From: Tupaia tana
Lineage: Eukaryota > Chordata > Mammalia > Scandentia > Tupaiidae
Assembly (NCBI GenBank): GCA_026018925.1
Contig: JAKSZU010000131.1
Location: 124,001 to 188,000 of the forward strand
DNA length: 64,000 nucleotides
Reading direction: 5' to 3'
Shown here piece after piece: positions 9,494 to 23,500 of this stretch; position 1 is the stretch's first letter; the number at the start of each line of letters is the position of its first letter. The position numbers were made by a program, and so were the translations under genes. The notes beneath the pieces were generated by a model that worked only from the letters and a program-made list of their open reading frames with translations, made no database searches and was not told the DNA's origin.

Positions 9494-12400
9494 ATGAGGA
9501 GTCTGCTCAGAGAAGGGCTCAACTCTCCTGCCTGGGAGGAAGAAGCAGAAGGGATTATTAACAAAACAATAGGAGGAGCTGGGAGCCAGAGAAAAACTTT
9601 GCCTTTAAAAAAATCGTAAAAAGGAAAAATTACCAAAAAAAAAATGAGGAGACAGGAGCAGAGAGAGACAGAGACCTCAGAGACACAGAGACAGAGATAG
9701 AAGGCCAGAAGGGCTCCCTACCACACTAGCTCTGCTTGCTGGAGGCTGAATTATGAGTAGAAAGTCTTCATTTCTCCTGTTCCCTGAAAAATCTAGTTCC
9801 CAGTAGCCATGAGGAGTCTGTTCAGAGAAGGGCTCAACTCTCCTGCCTGGGAGGAAGAAGCAGAAGGGATTATTAACAAAACAATAGGAGGAGCTGGGAG
9901 CCAGAGAAAAACTTTGCCTTTAAAAAAGTCGTAAAAAGAAAAAATTACCAAAAAAAAAATGAGGAGACAGGAGCAGAGAGAGACAGAGACCTCAGAGACA
10001 GAGAGACAGAGATAGAAGACCAGAGGGGCTCCCTACCACACTAGCTCTGCTTGCTGGAGGCTGAATTATGAGTAGAGAATCTTCATTTCTCCTGTTCCAT
10101 GAAAAATCTTGTTCACATTAACCATGAGGAGTCTGCTCAGAGAAGGGCTCAACTCTCCTGCCTGGGAGGAAGAAGCAGAAGCTATTAATAACAAAACAAT
10201 AGGAGGAGCTGGGAGCCAGAGAAAACCTTTGCCTTTAAAAAAGTCGTAAAAAGGAAAAATTACGAAAAAAAAAATGAGGAGACAGGAGCAGAGAGAGACA
10301 GAGACCTCAGAGACACAGAGACAGAGATAGAATGCCAGAGGGGCTCCCTACCACACTAGCTCTGCTTGCTGGAGGCTGAATTATGAGTAGAAAATCTTCA
10401 TTTCTCCTGTTCCCTGAAAAATCTAGTTCCCAGTAGCCATGAGGAGTCTGCTCAGAGAAGGGCTCAACTCTCCTGCCTGGGAGGAAGAAGCAGAAGGGAT
10501 TATTAACAAAACAATAGGAGGAGCTGGGAGCCAGAGAAAAACTTTGCCTTTAAAAAAGTCGTAAAAAGGAAAAATTACCAAAAAAAAAATGAGGAGACAG
10601 GAGCAGAGAGAGACAGAGACCTCAGAGACACAGAGACAGAGATAGAAGGCAAGAGGGGCTCCCTACCACACTAGCTCTGCTTGCTGGAGGCTGAATTATG
10701 AGTAGAAAATCTTCATTTCTCCTGTTCTCTGAAAAATCTAGTTCTCAGTAGCCATGAGGAGTCTGCTCAGAGAAGGGCTCAACTTTCCTGCCTGGGAGGA
10801 AGAAGCAGAAGGGATTATTAACAAAACAATAGGAGGAGCTAGGTGCCAGAGAAAAACTTTGCCTTTAAAAAAATCGTAAAAAGGAAAAATTACCAAAAAT
10901 AAAAATGAGGAGACGGGAGCAGAGAGAGACAGAGACCTCAGAGACACAGAGAGAGAGATAGAATGCCAGAGGGGCTCCCTACCACACTAGCTCTGCTTGC
11001 TGGAGGCTGAATTATGAGTAGAAAATCTTCATTTCTCCTGTTCCCTGAAAAATCTTGTTCCCAGTAGCCATGAGGAGTCTGCTCAGAGAAGGGCTCAACT
11101 CTCCTGCCTGGGAGGAAGAAGGAAAAGGGATTATTAACAAAACAATAGGAGGAGTTGGGAGCCAGAGAAAAAACTTTGCCTTTAAAAAAGTCGTAAAAAG
11201 GAAAAATTACCAAAAAAAAAAATGAGGAGACAGGAGCAGAGAGAGATAGAGACCTCAGAGACACAGAGACAGAGATAGAAGGCCAGAGGGTCTCCCTACC
11301 ACATTAGCTCTGCTTGCTGGAGGCTGAATTATGAGTAGAAAATCTTCATTTCTCCTGTTCCCTGAAAAATCTAGTTCCCAGTAGCCATGAGGAGTCTGCT
11401 CAGAGAAGGGCTCAACTCTCCTGCCTGGGAGGAAGAAGCAGAAGGGATTATTAACAAAACAATAGGAGGAGCTGGGAGCCAGAGAAAAACTTTGCCTTTT
11501 AAAAATTCATAAAAGGAAAAATTACCAAAAAAAAAATGAGGAGACAGGAGCAGAGAGAGACAGAGACCTCAGAGACAGAGAGACAGAGATAGAAGGCCAG
11601 AGGGGCTCCCTACCACAGTAGCTCTGCTTGCTGGAGGCTGAATTATCAGTAGAAAATCTTCATTTCTCCTGTTCCCTGAAAAATCTAGTTCCCAGTAGCC
11701 ATGAGGAGTCTGCTCAGAGAAGGGCTCAACTCTCCTGCCTGGGAGGAAGAAGCAGAAGGGATTATTAACAAAACAGTAGGAGGAGCTGGGAGCCACAGAA
11801 AAACTTTGCCTTTAAAAAAATCGTAAAAAGGAAAAAATTACCAAAAAAAATGAGGAGACAGAAGCAGAGAGGGACAGAGACCTCAGAGACACAGAAACAG
11901 AGATAGAAGGCCAGAGGGGTTCCCTACCACACTAGCTCTGCTTGCTGGAGGCTGAATTATGAGTAGAAAATCTTCATTTCTCCTGTTCCCTGAAAAATCT
12001 AGTTCACAGTAGCCATGAGGAGTCTGCTCAGAGAAGGGCTCAACTCTCCTGCCTGGGAGGAAGAAGCAGAAGGGATTATTAACAAAACAATAGGATGAGC
12101 TGGGAGCCAGAGAAAAAATTTGCCTTTAAAAAAGTCGTAAAAAGGAAAAATTACCAAAAAAAAAATGAGGAGACAGGAGCAGAGAGAGACAGAGACCTCA
12201 GAATCACAGAGACAGAGATAGAAGGCTAGAGGGGCTCCCTGCCACACTAGCTCTGCTTGCTGGAGGCAGAATTATGAGTAGAAAATCTTCATTTCTCCTG
12301 TTCCCTGAAAAATCTAGTTCCCAGTAGCCATGAGGAGTCTGCTCAGAGAAGGGCTCAACTCTCCTGCCTGGGAGGAAGAAGCAGAAGGGATTATTAACAA

Positions 12401-15400
12401 AACAATAGGAGGAGATGGGAGCCAGAGAAAAATTTGCCTTTAAAAAAATCGTATAAAGGAAAAATTACCAAAAAAAAATGAGGAGACAGGAGCAGAGAGA
12501 GACAGAGACCTCAGAGACACAGAGACAGATATAGAAGGCCAGAGGGGCTCCCTACCACACTAGCTCTGCTTTCTGGAGGCTGAATTATGAGTAGAAAATC
12601 TTCATTTCTCCTGTTCCCTGAAAAATCTAGTTCCCAGTAGCCATGAGGAGTCTGCTCAGAAAAGGGTCAACTATCCTGCCAGGGAGGAAGAAGCAGAAGG
12701 GATTATTAACAAAACAATAGGAGGAGCTGGGAGCCAGAGAAAAACTTTGCCTTTAAAAAAATCGTAAAAAGGAAAAATTACCAAAAAAAAATTGAGGAGA
12801 CAGGAGCAGAGAGAGTCAGAGACCTCAGAGACACAGAGGCAGAGATAGAAGACCAGAGGGGCTCCCTACCACACTAGCTCTGCTTGCTGGAGGCTGAATT
12901 ATGAGTAGAGAATCTTCATTTCTCCTGTTCCATGAAAAATCTTGTTCACATTAACCATGAGGAGTCTGCTCAGAGAAGGGCTCAACTCTCCTGCCTGGGA
13001 GGAAGAAGCAGAAGGGATTAATAACAAAACAATAGGAGGAGCTGGGAGCCAGAGAAAACCTTTGCCTTTAAAAAAGTCGTAAAAAGGAAAAATTACGAAA
13101 AAAAAATGAGGAGACAGGAGCAGAGAGAGACAGAGACCTCAGAGACACAGAGACAGAGATAGAATGCCAGAGGGGCTCCCTACCACACTAGCTCTGCTTG
13201 CTGGAGGCTGAATTATGAGTAGAAAATCTTCATTTCTCCTGTTCCCTGAAAAATCTAGTTCCCAGTAGCCATGAGGAGTCTGCTCAGAGAAGGGCTCAAC
13301 TCTCCTGCCTGGGAGGAAGAAGCAGAAGGGATTATTAACAAAACAATAGGAGGAGCTGGGAGCCAGAGAAATACTTTGCCTTTAAAAAAGTCGTAAAAAG
13401 GAAAAATTACCAAAAAAAAAATGAGGAGACAGGAGCAGAGAGAGACAGAGACCTCAGAGACACAGAGACAGAGATAGAAGGCAAGAGGGGCTCCCTACCA
13501 CACTAGCTCTGCTTGCTGGAGGCTGAATTATGAGTAGAAAATCTTCATTTCTCCTGTTCTCTGAAAAATCTAGTTCTCAGTAGCCATGAGGAGTCTGCTC
13601 AGAGAAGGGCTCAACTTTCCTACCTGGGAGGAAGAAGCAGAAGGGATTATTAACAAAACAATAGGAGGAGCTGGGTGCCAGAGAAAAACTTTGCCTTTAA
13701 AAAAATCGTAAAAAGGAAAAATTACCAAAAATAAAAATGAGGAGACGGGAGCAGAGAGAGACAGAGACCTCAGAGACACACAGAGAGAGATAGAATGCCA
13801 GAGGGGCTCCCTACCACACTAGCTCTGCTTGCTGGAGGCTGAATTATGAGTAGAAAATCTTCATTTCTCCTGTTCCCTGAAAAATCTTGTTCCCAGTAGC
13901 CATGAGGAGTCTGCTCAGAGAAGGGCTCAACTCTCCTGCCTGGGAGGAAGAAGGAAAAGGGATTATTAACAAAACAATAGGAGGAGCTGGGAGCCAGAGA
14001 AAAACTTTGCCTTTAAAAAAGTCGTAAAAAGGAAAAATTACCAAAAAAAAAATGAGGAGACAGGAGCAGATAGAGACAGAGACCTCAGAGACACAGAGAC
14101 AGAGATAGAAGGCCAGAGGGTCTCCCTACCACATTAGCTCTGCTTGCTGGAGGCTGAATTATGAGTAGAAAATCTTCATTTCTCCTGTTCCCTGAAAAAT
14201 CTAGTTCCCAGTAGCCATGAGGAGTCTGCTCAGAGAAGTGCTCAACTCTCCTGCCTGGGAGGAAGAAGCAGAAGGGATTATTAACAAAACAATAGGAGGA
14301 GCTGGGAGCCAGAGAAAAACTTTGCCTTTAAAAAATCGTAAAAAGGAAAAATTATCAAATAAAATAAAATGACGAGACAGGAGCAGAGTGAGACAGAGAC
14401 CTCAGAGACACAGAAACAGAGATAGAAAGCCAGAGGGGCTCCCTACCACACTAGCTCTGCTTGCTGGAGGCTGAATTATGAGTAGAAAATCTTCATTTCT
14501 CCTGTTCCCTGAAAAATCTAGTTCCCAGTAGCCATGAAGAGTCTGCTCAGAGAAGGGCTCAACTCTCCTGCCTGGGAGGAAGAAGCAGAAGGGATTATTA
14601 ACAAAACAATAGGAGGAGCTGGGAGCCAGAGAACAACTTTGCCTTTAAAAAAATCGTATAAAGGAAAAATTACCAAAAAAAAAAAATGAGGAGACAGGAG
14701 CAGAGAGAAACAGAGACCTCAGAGACACAGAGACAGAGATAGAAGGCCAGAGGGGCTCCCTACCACACTAGCTCTGCTTGCTGGAGGCTGAATTATCAGT
14801 AGAAAATCTTCATTTCTCCTGTTCCCTGAAAAATCTAGTTCCCAGTAGCCATGAGGAGTCTGCTCAGAGAAGGGCTCAACTCTCCTGCCTGGGAGGAAGA
14901 AGCAGAAGGGATTATTAACAAAACAATAGGAGGAGCTGGGAGCCAGAGAAAAACTTTGCCTTTAAAAAAGTCGTAAAAGGAAAAATTACCAAAAAAAAAA
15001 ATGAGGAGACAGGAGCAGAGAGAGACAGAGACCTCAGAGACAGAGAGACAGAGATAGAAGGCCAGAGGGGCTCCCTACCACAGTAGTTCTGCTTGCTGGA
15101 GGCTGAATTATGAGTAGAAAATCTTCATTTCTCCTGTTCCCTGAAAAATCTAGTTCCCAGTAGCCATGAGGAGTCTGCTCAGAGAAGGGTTCAACTCTCC
15201 TGCCTGGGAGGAAGAAGCAGAAGGGATTATTAACAAAACAGTAGGAGGAGCTGGGAGCCATAGAAAAACTTTGCCTTTAAAAAAATTGTAAAATAAAAAA
15301 TTACCAAAAAAAATGAGGAGACAGAAGCAGAGAGGGACAGAGACATCAGAGACACAGAGACAGAGATAGAAGGCCAGAGGGGCTCCCTACCACACTAGCT

Positions 15401-18400
15401 CTGCTTGCTGGAGGCTGAATTATGAGTAGAAAATCTTCATTTCTCCTGTTCCCTGAAAAATCTAGTTCCCAGTAGCCATGAGGAGTCTGCTCAGAGAAGG
15501 GCTCAACTCTCCTGCCTGGGAGGAAGAAGCAGAAGGGATTATTAACAAAACAATAGGAGGAGCTGGGAGCCAGAGAAAAACTGCCTTTAAAAAAGTCGTA
15601 AAATGGAAAAATTACCAAAAAAAAATGAGGAGACAGGAGCAAAGAGTGACAGAGACCTCAGAGACACAGAGACAGAGATAGAAGGCCAGAGGGGCTCCCT
15701 ACCACACTAGCTCTGCTTGCTGGAGGCTGAATTATGAGTAGAAAATCTTCATTTCTCCTGTTCCCTGAAAAATCTAGTTCCCAGTAGCCATGAGGTGTCT
15801 ACTCAGAGAAGGGCTCAACTCTCCTGCATGGGAGGAAGAAGCAGAAGGGATTATTAACAAAACAATAGGAGGAGCTGGGAGAAAGAGAAAAACTTTGCCT
15901 TTAAAAAAGTCGTAAAAAGGAAAAATTACCAAAAAAAAAAGAGGAGACAGGAGCAGAGAGACACAGAGACCTCAGAGACACAGAAACAGAGATAGAAAGC
16001 CAGAGGGGCTCCCTACCACACTAGCTCTGCTTGCTGGAGGCTGAATTATGAGTAGAAAATCTTCATTTCTCCTGTTCCCTGAAAAATCTAGTTCCCAGTA
16101 GCCATGAGGAGTCTGCTCAGAGAAGGGCTCAACTCTCCTGCCTGGGAGGAAGAAGCAGAAGGGATTATTAACAAAACAATAGGAGGAGCTGGGAGCCAGA
16201 GAAAAACTTTGCCTTTAAAAAAATCGTAAAAAGGAAAAATTACCAAAAAAAAAATGAGGAGACAGGAGCAGAGAGAGACAGAGACCTCAGAGACACAGAG
16301 ACAGAGATAGAAGGCCAGAAGGGCTCCCTACCACACTAGCTCTGCTGGCTGGAGGCTGAATTATGAGTAGAAAATCTTCATTTCTCCTGTTCCCTGAAAA
16401 ATCTAGATCTCAGTAGCCATGAGGAGTCTCCTCAGAGAAGGGCTCAACTCTCCTGCCTGGGAGGAAGAAGCAGAAGGGATTATTAACAAAACAATAGGAG
16501 GAGCTGGGAGCCAGAGAAAAACTTTGCCTTTAAAAAAGTCATAAAAAGGAAAAATTACCAAAAAAGAAAATGAGGAGACAGGAGCAGAGAGAGACAGAGA
16601 CCTCAGAGACACAGAGACAGAGATAGAAGGCCAGAGGGGCTCCCTACCACACTAGCTCTGCTTGCTGGAGGCTGAATTATGAGTAGAAAATCTTCATTTC
16701 TCCTGTTCCCTGAAAAATCTAGTTCCCAGTAGCCATGAGGAGTCTGCTCAGAGAAGGGCTCAACTCTCCTGCCTGGGAGGAAGAAGCAGAAGGGATTATT
16801 AACAAAACAATAGGAGGAGCTGGGAGCCAGAGAAAAACTTTGCCTTTAAAAAAGTCGTAAAAAGGAAAAATTACCAAAAAAAAAAATGAGGAGACAGGAG
16901 CAGAGAGAGACAGAGACCTCAGAGACAGAGAGACAGAGATAGAAGGCCAGAGGGGCTCCCTACCACAGTAGCTCTGCTTGCTGGAGGCTGAATTATCAGT
17001 AGAAAATCTTCATTTCTCCTGTTCCCTGAAAAATCTAGTTCCCAGTAGCCATGAGGAGTCTGCTCAGAGAAGGGCTCAACTCTCCTGCCTGGGAGGAAGA
17101 AGCAGAAGGGATTATTAACAAAACAGTAGGAGGAGCTGGGAGCCACAGAAAAACTTTGCCTTTAAAAAAATCGTAAAAAGGAAAAAATTACCAAAAAAAA
17201 TGAGGAGACAGAAGCAGAGAGGGACAGAGACCTCAGAGACACAGAAACAGAGATAGAAGGCCAGAGGGGCTCCCTACCACACTAGCTCTGCTTGCTGGAG
17301 GCTGAATTATGAGTAGAAAATCTTCATTTCTCCTGTTCCCTGAAAAATCTAGTTCACAGTAGCCATGAGGAGTCTGCTCAGAGAAGGGCTCAACTCTCCT
17401 GCCTGGGAGGAAGAAGCAGAAGGGATTATTAACAAAACAATAGGATGAGCTGGGAGCCAGAGAAAAAATTTGCCTTTAAAAAAGTCGTAAAAAGGAAAAA
17501 TTACCAAAAGAAAAAAAATGAGGAGACAGGAGCAGAGAGAGACAGAGACCTCAGAGACACAGAGACAGAGATAGAAGTCCAGAGGGGCTCCCTGCCACAC
17601 TAGCTCTGCTTGCTGGAGGCAGAATTATGAGTAGAAAATCTTCATTTCTCCTGTTCCCTGAAAAATCTAGTTCCCAGTAGCCATGAGGAGTCTGCTCAGA
17701 GAAGGGCTCAACTCTCCTGCCTGGGAGGAAGAAGCAGAAGGGATTATTAACAAAACAATAGGAGGAGCTGGGAGCCAGAGAAAAACTTTGCCTTTAAAAA
17801 AGTCGTAAAAAGGAAAAATTACCAAAAAAAAAATGAGGAGACAGGAGCAGAGAGAGACAGAGACCTCAGAGACACAGAGACAGAGATAGAAGGCAAGAGG
17901 GGCTCCCTACCACACTAGCTCTGCTTGCTGGAGGCTGAATTATGAGTAGAAAATCTTCATTTCTCCTGTTCCCTGAAAAATCTAGTTCTCAGTAGCCATG
18001 AGGAGTCTGCTCAGAGAAGGGCTCAACTTTCCTGCCTGGGAGGAAGAAGCAGAAGGGATTATTAACAAACAATAGGAGGAGCTGGGTGCCAGAGAAAAAC
18101 TTTGCCTTTAAAAAAATCGTAAAAAGGAAAAATTACCAAAAATAAAAATGAGGAGACGGGAGCAGAGAGAGACAGAGACCTCAGAGACACAGAGAGAGAG
18201 ATAGAATGCCAGAGGGGCTCCCTACCACACTAGCTCTGCTTGCTGGAGGCTGAATTATGAGTAGAAAATCTTCATTTCTCCTGTTCCCTGAAAAATCTTG
18301 TTCCCAGTAGCCATGAGGAGTCTGCTCAGAGAAGGGCTCAACTCTCCTGCCTGGGAGGAAGAAGGAAAAGGGATTATTAACAAAAAAATAGGAGGAGCTG

Positions 18401-18948
18401 GGAGCCAGAGAAAAACTTTGCCTTTAAAAAAGTCGTAAAAAGGAAAAATTACCAAAAAAAAAAATGAGGAGACAGGAGCAGAGAGAGACAGAGACCTCAG
18501 AGACACAGAGACAGAGATAGAAGGCCAGAGGGTCTCCCTACCACATTAGCTCTGCTTGCTGGAGGCTGAATTATGAGTAGAAAATCTTCATTTCTCCTGT
18601 TCCCTGAAAAATCTAGTTCCCAGTAGCCATGAGGAGTCTGCTCAGAGAAGGGCTCAACTCTCCTGCCTGGGAGGAAGAAGCAGAAGGGATTATTAACAAA
18701 ACAATAGGAGGAGCTGGGAGCCAGAGAAAAACTTTGCCTTTAAAAAAATCGTAAGAAGGAAAAATTACCAAAAAAAAAATAAAATGAGGAGACAGGAGCA
18801 GAGAGAGACAGAGACCTCAGAGACACAGAGACAGAGATAGAAGGCCAGAGGAGATCCCTACCACACTAGCTCTGCTTGCTGGAGGCTGAATTATGAGTAG
18901 AAAATCTTCATTTCTCCTGTTCCCTGAAAAATCTAGTTCCCAGTAGCC
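9494..18948 (+). repeat. Higher-order repeat copy B (30 monomers, 9,455 bp)
   Basis: This is the second full copy of the 30-monomer unit, in the same order as 34-9493. Most differences I noted from copy A are single-base homopolymer changes: the hinge A-run at 461 against 9921, ATAAAAAGG at 2049 against ATAAAAGG at 11509, CTGAAAAAATC at 5369 against one A fewer at 14827. A few are substitutions: GAGAGAGACAG near 6501 against GAGAGACACAG near 15956, and TTGCTGG near 6884 against TGGCTGG near 16345. The copy ends with the GTAAGAAGG / GAGGAGATCCC monomer (18629), the same monomer that ends copy A (9173). Confidence 0.92.
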
Positions 18949-20532
18949 ATGAGGAGTCTGCTCAGAGAAGGGCTCAACTCTCCTGCCTGGGAGGAAGAAG
19001 CAGAAGGGATTATTAACAAAACAATAGGAGGAGCTGGGAGCCAGAGAAAAACTTTGCCTTTAAAAAATCGTAAAAAGGAAAAATTATCAAATAAAATAAA
19101 ATGACGAGACAGGAGCAGAGTGAGACAGAGACCTCAGAGACACAGAAACAGAGATAGAAAGCCAGAGGGGCTCCCTACCACACTAGCTCTGCTTGCTGGA
19201 GGCTGAATTATGAGTAGAAAATCTTCATTTCTCCTGTTCCCTGAAAAATCTAGTTCCCAGTAGCCATGAAGAGTCTGCTCAGAGAAGGGCTCAACTCTCC
19301 TGCCTGGGAGGAAGAAGCAGAAGGGATTATTAACAAAACAATAGGGAGGGAGCTGGGAGCCAGAGAACAAATTTGCCTTTAAAAAAATCGTATAAAGGAA
19401 AAATTACCAAAAAAAAAAAATGAGGAGACAGGAGCAGAGAGAAACAGAGACCTCAGAGACACAGAGACAGAGATAGAAGGCCAGAGGGGCTCCCTACCAC
19501 ACTAGCTCTGCTTGCTGGAGGCTGAATTATCAGTAGAAAATCTTCATTTCTCCTGTTCCCTGAAAAATTTAGTTCCCAGTAGCCATGAGGAGTCTGCTCA
19601 GAGAAGGGCTCAACTCTCCTGCCTGGGAGGAAGAAGCAGAATGGATTATTAACAAAACAATAGGAGGAGCTGGGAGCCAGAGAAAAACTTTGCCTTTAAA
19701 AAAGTCGTAAAAAGGAAAAATTACCAAAAATAAAAATGAGGAGACAGGAGCAGAGAGAGACAGAGACCTCAGAGACAGAGAGACAGAGATAGAAGGCCAG
19801 AGGGGCTCCCTACCACAGTAGCTCTGCTTGCTGGAGGCTGAATTATGAGTAGAAAATCTTCATTTCTCCTGTTCCCTGAAAAATCTAGTTCCCAGTAGCC
19901 ATGAGGAGTCTGCTCAGAGAAGGGCTCAACTCTCCTGCCTGGGAGGAAGAAGCAGAAGGGATTATTAACAAAACAGTAGGAGGAGCTGGGAGCCACAGAA
20001 AAACTTTGCCTTTAAAAAAATCGTAAAATAAAAAATTACCAAAAAAAAAATGAGGAGACAGAAGCAGAGAGGACAGAGACATCAGAGACACAGAGACAGA
20101 GATAGAAGGCCAGAGGGGCTCCCTACCACACTAGCTCTGCTTGCTGGAGGCTGAATTATGAGTAGAAAATCTTCATTTCTCCTGTTCCCTGAAAAATCTA
20201 GTTCCCAGTAGCCATGAGGAGTCTGCTCAGAGAAGAGCTCAACTCTCCTGCCTGGGAGGAAGAAGCAGAAGGGATTATTAACAAAACAATAGGAGGAGCT
20301 GGGAGCCAGAGAAAAACTTTGTCTTTAAAAAAGTCGTAAAAAGGAAAAATTACCAAAAATAAAAAAAATGAGGAGACAGGAGCAGAGAGAGACAGAGACC
20401 TCAGAAACACAGAGACAGTGATAGAAGGCCAGAGGGGCTCCCTACCACACTAGCTCTGCTTGCTGGAGGCAGAATTATGAGTAGAAAATCTTCATTTCTC
20501 CTGTTCCCTGAAAAATCTAGTTCCCAGTAGCC
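18949..20532 (+). repeat. Five-monomer cassette opening HOR copy C
   Basis: This five-monomer stretch of 1,584 bp has the subtype order: CAAATAAAATAAAATGACG monomer (as at 4758); ATGAAGAG plus GAGAACAAATTTG (as at 5075); TTATCAG plus AGAATGG and CAAAAATAAAAATG (related to 5393); ACAGTAGG plus GAGAGGACAGAGACATC (as at 5709); and a new type with GAAGAGCTC, TTTGTCTTT and ACAGTGATAG. It stands where copies A and B carry the CTGTTCAG, TTCACATTAACC, GCAAGAGG and GTTCTCAG types. The next 30-monomer period (28417) opens with the same cassette. Confidence 0.88.
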
Positions 20533-23500
20533 ATGAGGAGTCTGCTCAGAGAAGGGCTCAACTCTCCTGCCTGGGAGGAAGAAGGAAAAGGGATTATTAA
20601 CAAAACAATAGGAGGAGTTGGGAGCCAGAGAAAAACTTTGCCTTTAAAAAAGTCGTAAAAAGGAAAAATTACCAAAAAAAAAAATGAGGAGACAGGAGCA
20701 GAGAGAGATAGAGACCTCAGAGACACAGAGACAGAGATAGAAGGCCAGAGGGTCTCCCTACCACATTAGCTCTGCTTGCTGGAGGCTGAATTATGAGTAG
20801 AAAATCTTCATTTCTCCTGTTCCCTGAAAAATCTAGTTCCCAGTAGCCATGAGGAGTCTGCTCAGAGAAGGGCTCAACTCTCCTGCCTGGGAGGAAGAAG
20901 CAGAAGGGATTATTAACAAAACAATAGGAGGAGCTGGGAGCCAGAGAAAAACTTTGCCTTTTAAAAATTCATAAAAAGGAAAAATTACCAAAAAAAAAAA
21001 TGAGGAGACAGGAGCAGAGAGAGACAGAGACCTCAGAGACAGAGAGACAGAGATAGAAGGCCAGAGGGGCTCCCTACCACAGTAGCTCTGCTTGCTGGAG
21101 GCTGAATTATCAGTAGAAAATCTTCATTTCTCCTGTTCCCTGAAAAATCTAGTTCCCAGTAGCCATGAGGAGTCTGCTCAGAGAAGGGCTCAACTCTCCT
21201 GCCTGGGAGGAAGAAGCAGAAGGGATTATTAACAAAACAGTAGGAGGAGCTGGGAGCCACAGAAAAACTTTGCCTTTAAAAAAATCGTAAAAAGGAAAAA
21301 ATTACCAAAAAAAATGAGGAGACAGAAGCAGAGAGGGACAGAGACCTCAGAGACACAGAAACAGAGATAGAAGGCCAGAGGGGTTCCCTACCACACTAGC
21401 TCTGCTTGCTGGAGGCTGAATTATGAGTAGAAAATCTTCATTTCTCCTGTTCCCTGAAAAATCTAGTTCACAGTAGCCATGAGGAGTCTGCTCAGAGAAG
21501 GGCTCAACTCTCCTGCCTGGGAGGAAGAAGCAGAAGGGATTATTAACAAAACAATAGGATGAGCTGGGAGCCAGAGAAAAAATTTGCCTTTAAAAAAGTC
21601 GTAAAAAGGAAAAATTACCAAAAAAAAAATGAGGAGACAGGAGCAGAGAGAGACAGAGACCTCAGAATCACAGAGACAGAGATAGAAGGCTAGAGGGGCT
21701 CCCTGCCACACTAGCTCTGCTTGCTGGAGGCAGAATTATGAGTAGAAAATCTTCATTTCTCCTGTTCCCTGAAAAATCTAGTTCCCAGTAGCCATGAGGA
21801 GTCTGCTCAGAGAAGGGCTCAACTCTCCTGCCTGGGAGGAAGAAGCAGAAGGGATTATTAACAAAACAATAGGAGGAGATGGGAGCCAGAGAAAAATTTG
21901 CCTTTAAAAAAATCGTATAAAGGAAAAATTACCAAAAAAAAATGAGGAGACAGGAGCAGAGAGAGACAGAGACCTCAGAGACACAGAGACAGATATAGAA
22001 GGCCAGAGGGGCTCCCTACCACACTAGCTCTGCTTTCTGGAGGCTGAATTATGAGTAGAAAATCTTCATTTCTCCTGTTCCCTGAAAAATCTAGTTCCCA
22101 GTAGCCATGAGGAGTCTGCTCAGAAAAGGGTCAACTATCCTGCCAGGGAGGAAGAAGCAGAAGGGATTATTAACAAAACAATAGGAGGAGCTGGGAGCCA
22201 GAGAAAAACTTTGCCTTTAAAAAAATCGTAAAAAGGAAAAATTACCAAAAAAAAATTGAGGAGACAGGAGCAGAGAGAGTCAGAGACCTCAGAGACACAG
22301 AGGCAGAGATAGAAGACCAGAGGGGCTCCCTACCACACTAGCTCTGCTTGCTGGAGGCTGAATTATGAGTAGAGAATCTTCATTTCTCCTGTTCCATGAA
22401 AAATCTTGTTCACATTAACCATGAGGAGTCTGCTCAGAGAAGGGCTCAACTCTCCTGCCTGGGAGGAAGAAGCAGAAGGGATTAATAACAAAACAATAGG
22501 AGGAGCTGGGAGCCAGAGAAAACCTTTGCCTTTAAAAAAGTCGTAAAAAGGAAAAAATTACGAAAAAAAAATGAGGAGACAGGAGCAGAGAGAGACAGAG
22601 ACCTCAGAGACACAGAGACAGAGATAGAATGCCAGAGGGGCTCCCTACCACACTAGCTCTGCTTGCTGGAGGCTGAATTATGAGTAGAAAATCTTCATTT
22701 CTCCTGTTCCCTGAAAAATCTAGTTCCCAGTAGCCATGAGGAGTCTGCTCAGAGAAGGGCTCAACTCTCCTGCCTGGGAGGAAGAAGCAGAAGGGATTAT
22801 TAACAAAACAATAGGAGGAGCTGGGAGCCAGAGAAATACTTTGCCTTTAAAAAAGTCGTAAAAAGGAAAAATTACCAAAAAAAAAATGAGGGAGACAGGA
22901 GCAGAGAGAGACAGAGACCTCAGAGACACAGAGACAGAGATAGAAGGCAAGAGGGGCTCCCTACCACACTAGCTCTGCTTGCTGGAGGCTGAATTATGAG
23001 TAGAAAATCTTCATTTCTCCTGTTCTCTGAAAAATCTAGTTCTCAGTAGCCATGAGGAGTCTGCTCAGAGAAGGGCTCAACTTTCCTACCTGGGAGGAAG
23101 AAGCAGAAGGGATTATTAACAAAACAATAGGAGGAGCTGGGTGCCAGAGAAAAACTTTGCCTTTAAAAAAATCGTAAAAAGGAAAAATTACCAAAAATAA
23201 AAATGAGGAGACGGGAGCAGAGAGAGACAGAGACCTCAGAGACACACAGAGAGAGATAGAATGCCAGAGGGGCTCCCTACCACACTAGCTCTGCTTGCTG
23301 GAGGCTGAATTATGAGTAGAAAATCTTCATTTCTCCTGTTCCCTGAAAAATCTTGTTCCCAGTAGCCATGAGGAGTCTGCTCAGAGAAGGGCTCAACTCT
23401 CCTGCCTGGGAGGAAGAAGGAAAAGGGATTATTAACAAAACAATAGGAGGAGCTGGGAGCCAGAGAAAAACTTTGCCTTTAAAAAAGTCGTAAAAAGGAA

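Noticed and set aside
10938-11264. The longest repeat-derived frame (108 codons, minus strand)
   Set aside because: It results from a one-base A-run change joining two alternative frames of the same monomer DNA; the sister monomer at 1611 reads differently. No codon-level conservation is visible.
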